DNA from: Linum tenue | Lineage: Eukaryota; Streptophyta; Magnoliopsida; Malpighiales; Linaceae | Direction: 5' to 3' | NCBI GenBank assembly: GCA_946122785.1 | Contig: CAMGYJ010000010.1 | Coordinates: 10,515,467-10,579,466 of the forward strand | Length of the DNA stretch: 64,000 bases | Shown here: positions 58,585 to 64,000 of the stretch, piece by piece | Numbering within the stretch: position 1 is the first letter of the stretch | Layout of the letters: each line of letters begins with the position of its first letter | The notes under the pieces: model-generated | Databases searched by the model: none | Seen by the model: the letters and a program-made list of their open reading frames with translations, nothing else | What the model was told of the DNA's origin: nothing | Translations under genes and position numbers: made by a program

Positions 58585-59109
58585 ACACTCCTCAAAAGCC
58601 TGTTGTACGATAACGCAAGTTGATGGATAGGTGACTTTGGTAATAGAAAACAATGGGGATTCTGCAGCCCTCGCAGGCCAGCTGACTACACATTAACTCG
58701 ATTGGTAACAATATTACATACATATGCTAGCTGATGTATATTTTATGTTTTCAATCAATACCACCACCTGCGCATGTAGACTTCCCCTCCCCAAGAAGCT
58801 ACCTTGGAATGAGCGAAAAAGTTAAACTGCTAACAAGGTCTTTTGTTAGTAGATACTAACATGGTTGGATTGAGGCCCACGTGGAGGCCCTAGAGATCCA
58901 AAGGATGAGCTATGGGCTCACTTAAGTGAGCTATTGTGGCTTTTTTGCCAAACCGAACCCACAGTCAAACCGGTTTAAAGAGTTGAATTTGTGAGCTGGG
59001 TCCACCAAATTTTTGGGCGGGAATTAGGAGAGGAAGGGAGGGGGAATTGGGAGAGCTAGGTCCACCAATTCCTATTCTTTCTCAAGCTCCTCTTTCTCTT
59101 CTCTTCCAA
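58585..59109. other. Intergenic with one perfect 16-bp palindrome
   Basis: GCTCACTTAAGTGAGC at 58916-58931 is perfectly self-complementary. The surroundings (GGCCCACGTGG, AAACCGGTTT) also contain short palindromes. No gene. Confidence 0.5.
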
Positions 59110-59860
59110 TGATAGTGTGATATTAGTTGGCAGATGATTGAATATTATTTTTTTTTAGTTTGTATTTTTGTTTTTAATTAGTATTTTTTTTGCATTAGTA
59201 TTAGTATTACGCTTTGTCATGAACTTATAATAGTTTAAGATGGATCGATCATTAGTTTGTAGATAATTATATTCATCCTTAACCAAATAATTATCCGGGG
59301 CCACTAGTTTATATGGTCGGATATTAGTCTGGGCGGTATGGATTTTTTTTTCATGAACGGATATTATATGAGATGTATATTAGTTTGCGAAGTAATGGAT
59401 ATTGTGTCTTTCATCAAAATTAAACACACTATCAAGTCCTAACACATAAGGTTTGCAACCTTAGTTAGGGCTGCCCGCCGAGGGCCATGGGCCGAAGGCC
59501 TATGAAACAATAATAGTAGGAGAGTGAGTGTCTTCCAGACCCTTATATTAGTCCATTTGTGATTTCGGATATTAGCTTATGTGTTTGCAATATTAGTAAG
59601 GGTGTTAAGGATATTTGTTCGTTAAAGGGAGGATATTATTTCTGGTGTGGATGGATGTTAGTCTGGGCGCCACGTATATTTGTTTGAGAAAGGAAGGATA
59701 TTTGTTTTGTGGTGAATGAGTACTTGTCTGGGCGGTATGGATGTTTGTTTTTTATGAACATGTATTTTATGCAATGGATATTAGTTTGTAACTATTCACA
59801 TGTGAACCTTATAGTCACTATTCCCATGTGAACCTTGTACTAACTATTTAAATGTCATCT

Positions 59861-61070
59861 TTGTTTATTTAAGCATTTACCATCACATTCATCAAGCATG
59901 GTTTCTAGTATCACCAACTTAGTCAATCATATTACACCAATTTATGGTTTAGGTTTTATGGTTTGGTGATTATGGTTTAGGGTTTAGTGTTTTGCGTTTT
60001 ACGGTTTAAGATTAGTCGTATGTGGTCGCATATTAAACTGGTTGGTGTGGGTATTTGTTTTATTAGTTGATATTAGTCTTAGGCTTTAATGATATTAGTT
60101 TATAATGTTTGGATATTGTTTTATCTGCAATGGATATTATCATTTTTACTAGTGGATATTATCTTTTTTTTATAATAAATCATGGATATTATCTTAGTCA
60201 ATCATATTACACCAATTTATGGTTTAGGTATTCCCATGCGATTCTTTGTTTATTTAAGCATCTACCATCACATTTATCAAGTATGGTTTCTAGTATCACG
60301 AACTTAGTCAATTATATTACACCAATTTATGGTTTAGGTTTTATGGTTTGGTGATTATGGTTTAGGGTTTAGTGTTTTGCGTTTTACGGTTTAGGATTAG
60401 TCGTATGTGGTCGGATATTAAACTGGTTGGTGTGGGTATTTGTTGTTTTATTAGTTAATATTAGTCTTGGCTTTAATGCAGTGTTCAAGAAGACGCGATT
60501 AATCTCTCGCCTAGGCGCGATTAATAGCTGGGCAGGAGGAAATCGCCCCGTCTAGCCCTAGGAGATTGATCTACGCGTGCTAAATGATTAATCTCCATGG
60601 AAAACGCCTAATTGGTGCCTAGGTATTCCAATGCGCTTTTTCACTCTAGTGGGTGACGCCCAGAACAACTAATAAAGGGGAAAGTGTTGCCTTTTTGTGA
60701 AAATCCCAAACCCTATTCTATTTCACATTTCCATTCGACTAGCCACTCCCCCTCATTGACCAGCAATGAGATCCCTCCTCATGGTTGGCGTCTTGGGATG
60801 TTTGGGATTGTGAAAAAGGGTTGTATGTGTATATGAATGGATGAATAATGATATGACGACTTGGGTTTTTGTGAAATATGGCTTATCTATCATTTTTTCC
60901 AATGTTTAATCTCGCCTAGGTAACGACTAATCGGCCTGGGCACTGCCTCCTCGCCTAGATAATGCCTAGCGTCTTCTTGAACATTGCTTTAATTATATTA
61001 ATTCATAATGTTTGTATATTGTTTTATCTGAAATGGATATTATCATTTTTACTAGTGGATTTTTTTAATG
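59861..61070. repeat. Direct duplication, period 385 bp, second copy interrupted by a MITE
   Basis: TTTGTTTATTTAAGCAT followed by CATCACATT and TTTATGGTTTAGGTTTTATG occurs from 59861 and again from 60245. The second copy stops at 60478 (CTTTAATG), is interrupted by a hAT MITE, and resumes at 60986 (CTTTAATT) through CTAGTGGATT at about 61064. Confidence 0.85.
60479..60985. mobile_element. 507-bp hAT-type MITE
   Basis: Ends CAGTGTTCAAGAAGACGCG and, inverted, CAATGTTCAAGAAGACGCT. The flanking 8-mers CTTTAATG (60471-60478) and CTTTAATT (60986-60993) differ at one base. The inside has GCCTAGGCGCGATTAAT-like repeats. It is inserted into the second copy of the 385-bp duplication, so it is younger than the duplication. 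Confidence 0.87.
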
Positions 61071-61599
61071 AATCATGGATATTATCTTAGGGTTTCATTC
61101 CAAACACAGCAATATCAAGTAATAATTTAACAAATATCTAGACCTCACGTAACAAATATCATGGAACTAATATCCATACATGGCAGAGTAATATCCTGAT
61201 TGAGGAAAAAAATATCAATACATCACATAACTAATATATGGACAACAAATTACATACTAGAATCCACATCATCAACAAATCGAAACCCAGATACCCAAGT
61301 CTAATCCTAGCTACGTGGGCGTTATAGTGCCAAAGTAGGAGGTTGGCTGCAATGAGTTTTCCCCGTCTTCCATTATGCAAAATCCCTGAAGCACATAAAA
61401 ATATCCTGTAAGCATAGAGAAATATCCATTAAAGAGCAAACAAATATCCAAACATGGAGGACAAATATCCATGCATAATATTTTCAATATCTAGACAGTA
61501 CATAACAATATCCACATATTCAAAAAGTAGTATCCCAAACATGCTAATATCCAAACATGGAGGACAAATATCCAGGCATAATATTTTCAATATCTGATT

Positions 61600-61728
61600 G
61601 GCTACCCCTCTCGTGACAAGCGCGAGGAGCGCGGAGAGCGCTCTGCTGGTCGTCGCCGCGAAGATGCCACTCGCCTAGCTCGTTCTCGTGAGCCGCGGGC
61701 TTCCCAGGTGGATGCTGATGTAAGTCTA
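61600..61728 (+). pseudogene. Short arginine-rich fragment, probably from a gypsy gag or integrase tail
   Basis: A GC-rich patch unlike its AT-rich left neighbour. The plus-strand frame reads RDKREERGERSAGRRREDAT. The base composition and basic content resemble gypsy polyprotein linkers. It is too short for a firm call. The LTR at 61729 is inserted right after it. Confidence 0.3.
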
Positions 61729-63115
61729 TGACACGCCAAGACACAACACCAAACTGCGACCAAGTGTAATCGCAGTCCGGGAATGCAGCAACAGGCAAGT
61801 TCTATTATCAACCCGGGGTCTAGATCTACTGCCTACTCCGTGATTATTTATTATCTAGCCAACTAAGTCGATTGATTGTTGTTAAAACTAAAAGCAGTAA
61901 GAAAGCAGGAAATGGTTCGGTTACTCAAGCAGGGAAGAGTCACTCGGGAAATGAGTCCCCCTAGCTCCTTAGTTAGGTTCAATTGCAATTACCCTGGGTT
62001 GATTTACTGTTGATTAGACTGCGGAAGATCCGACAGTAGCTTGGAATCTCTTAAGCTGACCAAGCCCTCTCAGTCTAACTACCCGGCAGACGACTAGTCT
62101 TCACTGGGATAGAAAGCTGAAGCAATGAGCACAGAACTCCACTACTGGAATTGAATTCCAGTACAAAGCAGTAAACTGGCTAACTCTCGTATAACCAATC
62201 TCCTACTATTGAATGAAGAAGCTCTAACAACCTAATCAGATTCTATCTATCTCAGGTTGCAGTAGAAATCAAGAAAAGCTGATCAGACTTCAATCAATTC
62301 AATAAAACATGCATCATTCGATTAAAACCAAACAGCGTAATCATCCCAAGTCATTACAATCAAATCCCTCACACATGGAACTAGGGTTCTTCATACCCAA
62401 GTGAGAGAAGGGTTCTACTCCATAGAGAGAGAAGAAAACAGAAATCAGAGTAGTCATACTCATAAAGATGAGGAAAATCTGCTCTGGGATGTCAATCTTC
62501 ACTCCTGGGGACGCAATCTGGGCTTCAATGATGAGAAATCCACTCCAAATAGCTCCTAGGGTTTGTTCTTCGCTCTTTCTCTCTCTAAAACTCTGTTTTT
62601 GCTCTCAAAACTCGAATGCCTCTTCCTTGGCTCGAATCTGCCTCCAAAAACCCGATTCTGGGCGAAATACGGGCAGAATTACGGTCGTAATCACGGTCTG
62701 CCCGTAAATCGCCCAAAACGCGCGTTTCACTTTACTCTGATGGGGGAGGAATTACGCCCGTAGTTTCACAATTACCGCCAGTAATTACTTAATTACGGTC
62801 GTAATTTGGTGGATGCTTGCCCGTAATTTTACTGCCGAGAGGAATTCTGGGGAAAATAGGCTCGGCATTGTTTTTACGGGCATGCCTGGACCAATTACGC
62901 TCGTAATTTGTCAGGGGCTGCCCGTAATTTGTTCTGTGAATTGCCACCTGACCTCCAAATGACCCGAAACTTGTGCCTATGCACCTCTTTACTTGCTAGG
63001 ACATGAAATACGACAAAAGAAAACAACCTAGCGTAAAATAGGCCAAGGAACAATCAATTCGAGCTAAAATGGACAGGAAACCAGAGTGAAAACATGTGCA
63101 AATACGATGCTATCA
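61729..63115 (-). repeat. 3' LTR of a gypsy element (same family as the solo LTR at 44206-45548)
   Basis: On the minus strand it starts TGATAGCATCGTATTTGCAC at 63115 and ends GGCGTGTCA at 61729. Directly upstream of its start on that strand is the purine tract GTGTGGGGGAATT. It shares both ends and long inner blocks with 44206-45548, for example ACTTGCCTGTTACTGCATTC against the same string with one change. In a given stretch (62640-62940) the palindromes are ATTACG..CGTAAT instead of GCACGGCCGTGC. Confidence 0.9.
62678..62908. repeat. Three ATTACGNNCGTAAT palindromes in the gypsy LTR
   Basis: ATTACGGTCGTAAT at 62678-62691, AATTACGGTCGTAATT at 62791-62806 and AATTACGCTCGTAATT at 62893-62908, with scattered half sites such as GCCCGTAATTT (62818 and 62929). 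They hold the position that TGCACGGCCGTGCA palindromes hold in the solo LTR. Confidence 0.88.
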
Positions 63116-64000
63116 AATTCCCCCACACTTAACCGTTTGCTTGTCCCCAAGCAAACCAAGTCAAACACAAGGTAAGCTCACATATTTCAATCAACCAACA
63201 TTGGGGACAAGTCATAAAGGCACAGAACACGTGAATCGTACTGGTTTTCAAACATCAACATATGAACAACTTCAATAGCAACCTGGACAACCACCACAAA
63301 GGACATTCGAGTGCAGCAAAATCGAGTAAATGAAGAGTCTCCCTTCTGTTCACCAACCAACCTAGACTTGACTCAACCACTTACTCAAAACAGTCACCTC
63401 ATGCATCCAACTCAAGACATCAGAATAGAGACCGAGCAATCTAGGTTCTCACCGGGGTACAATAGTATATAGAATATGAAAATGAATCACTCACTCTCGA
63501 CCAGTGGGGTCAGGACAATTTGATGCGAAAAATGCGCATGCTATTTCTCTCAATCCCTAACATCTCTTCACCATGATGGCAGACTCTAAATGCTAGAGTT
63601 CACATATGGGGTGTCACCACTAACTAATCTGGAGGTCTTAGACACAGGTTCAAATGACTGGTTAGGGTCTTGGACATGGGGAAAAGGCCTTTTAGGTGGT
63701 GGAAGTATTCATAGCACAAGGTTCCACATTTCCAAACCCACACAATCACAATCAAACAAACCAGTATTTCCTTTCTGCTATTCTGCATTACTCAATATCT
63801 CAAGAGCACAAGAGCGAAGGAGGTATAAATGTCAGCATTTCCAAGCCAGACTGCTAAGAAACACTACTTAATGGGCATTATTCAGATTTTTGGTAGTGGC
63901 TCTCTTTTGCTTTCAAATTTTCTTTGTTTTTTCTTTCATTTTCTTTTCATTTCTTAAGAGAGCCACCACTTCTGCACATATTTCAAACACATGCCCAACT
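63116..64000 (-). mobile_element. Gypsy element internal 3' region, running off the window
   Basis: On the minus strand this is the untranslated part before the polypurine tract and 3' LTR. AAGCAAACGGTTAAGTGTGG is typical of the Tat/Athila gypsy group. No polymerase domain lies in the visible part. The element continues beyond 64000. Confidence 0.65.

Larger units (their letters stand above)
59110..61599. mobile_element. Putative transposon with mirrored GGATATT motif arrays, right end cut
   Basis: From 59110 to about 60470 the plus strand repeats GGATATTAGT-like motifs (for example 59331, 59378, 59574, 59699). From 61070 to 61595 the same motif occurs in reverse (AATATCC, for example 61187, 61416, 61447, 61478, 61551). 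Arrays of a short motif in opposite orientation at two ends are typical of the subterminal regions of CACTA or Mutator-like elements. No terminal repeats or transposase were found. The right side runs into gypsy sequence at about 61600. The class is not known. Confidence 0.5.

Noticed and set aside
61544..61811. Minus-strand ORFs of 84 and 69 residues
   Set aside because: They straddle the junction between the LTR end and flanking repeat sequence, so they cannot be real genes.

Overview
This window looks like nuclear DNA of a eudicot plant. Its host genes are intron-rich with GT-AG introns, and repeat DNA makes up more than half of it. Three host loci are recognisable, in the order CDPK (+), PH-RhoGAP (-), SMG7 (+). 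From memory, this matches the Arabidopsis cluster At5g19360 (CPK34), At5g19390 (PH-RhoGAP) and At5g19400 (SMG7), so the window appears to be a microsyntenic block inflated by transposons. I cannot name the species.

Layout. 0.7-1.7 kb holds the 3' half of a CPK17/34-type calcium-dependent protein kinase: junction domain plus four EF-hands, with no kinase exon in view. 2.25-15.2 kb is repeats: a Mutator-like element with long inverted ends, a gypsy LTR, a broken gypsy gag-protease element, an RNase H remnant, an 854-bp palindrome-rich MITE, a recent 422-bp tandem duplication and another MITE. 15.6-28.7 kb on the minus strand is one complete gene of 22 coding exons for a PH-domain ROP GTPase-activating protein (REN1/PHGAP family).

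30.2-47.4 kb is a nested stack. A hAT (BED finger/DUF659/hAT_C) transposase gene is split by about 8.4 kb of LTR elements. These include a complete Cassandra TRIM with a 5S-rRNA-like domain, and a copia-like element whose inside is mostly one unassigned 383-residue ORF. The distal part of the hAT region contains a Tork-type copia element with TTATC target duplications, which itself contains a solo gypsy LTR in its reverse transcriptase.

47.6-53.9 kb is the SMG7 locus. The family is clear, but it carries a missing splice acceptor, a frameshift and an in-frame stop, so it is either decaying or wrongly assembled here. 53.9-61.0 kb is a dense cluster of MITE/foldback elements, most with visible 8- or 9-bp target duplications, plus a region with mirror-oriented GGATATT motif arrays. 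61.7-64.0 kb is the 3' end of a gypsy element on the minus strand. Its LTR belongs to the same family as the solo LTR at 44.2-45.5 kb, but its internal palindrome set is different.

The host genes, where intact, act in signalling (calcium sensing, ROP GTPase switching) and in nonsense-mediated RNA decay. They are linked by synteny, not by one pathway. All boundaries were read by eye; no database search was possible.
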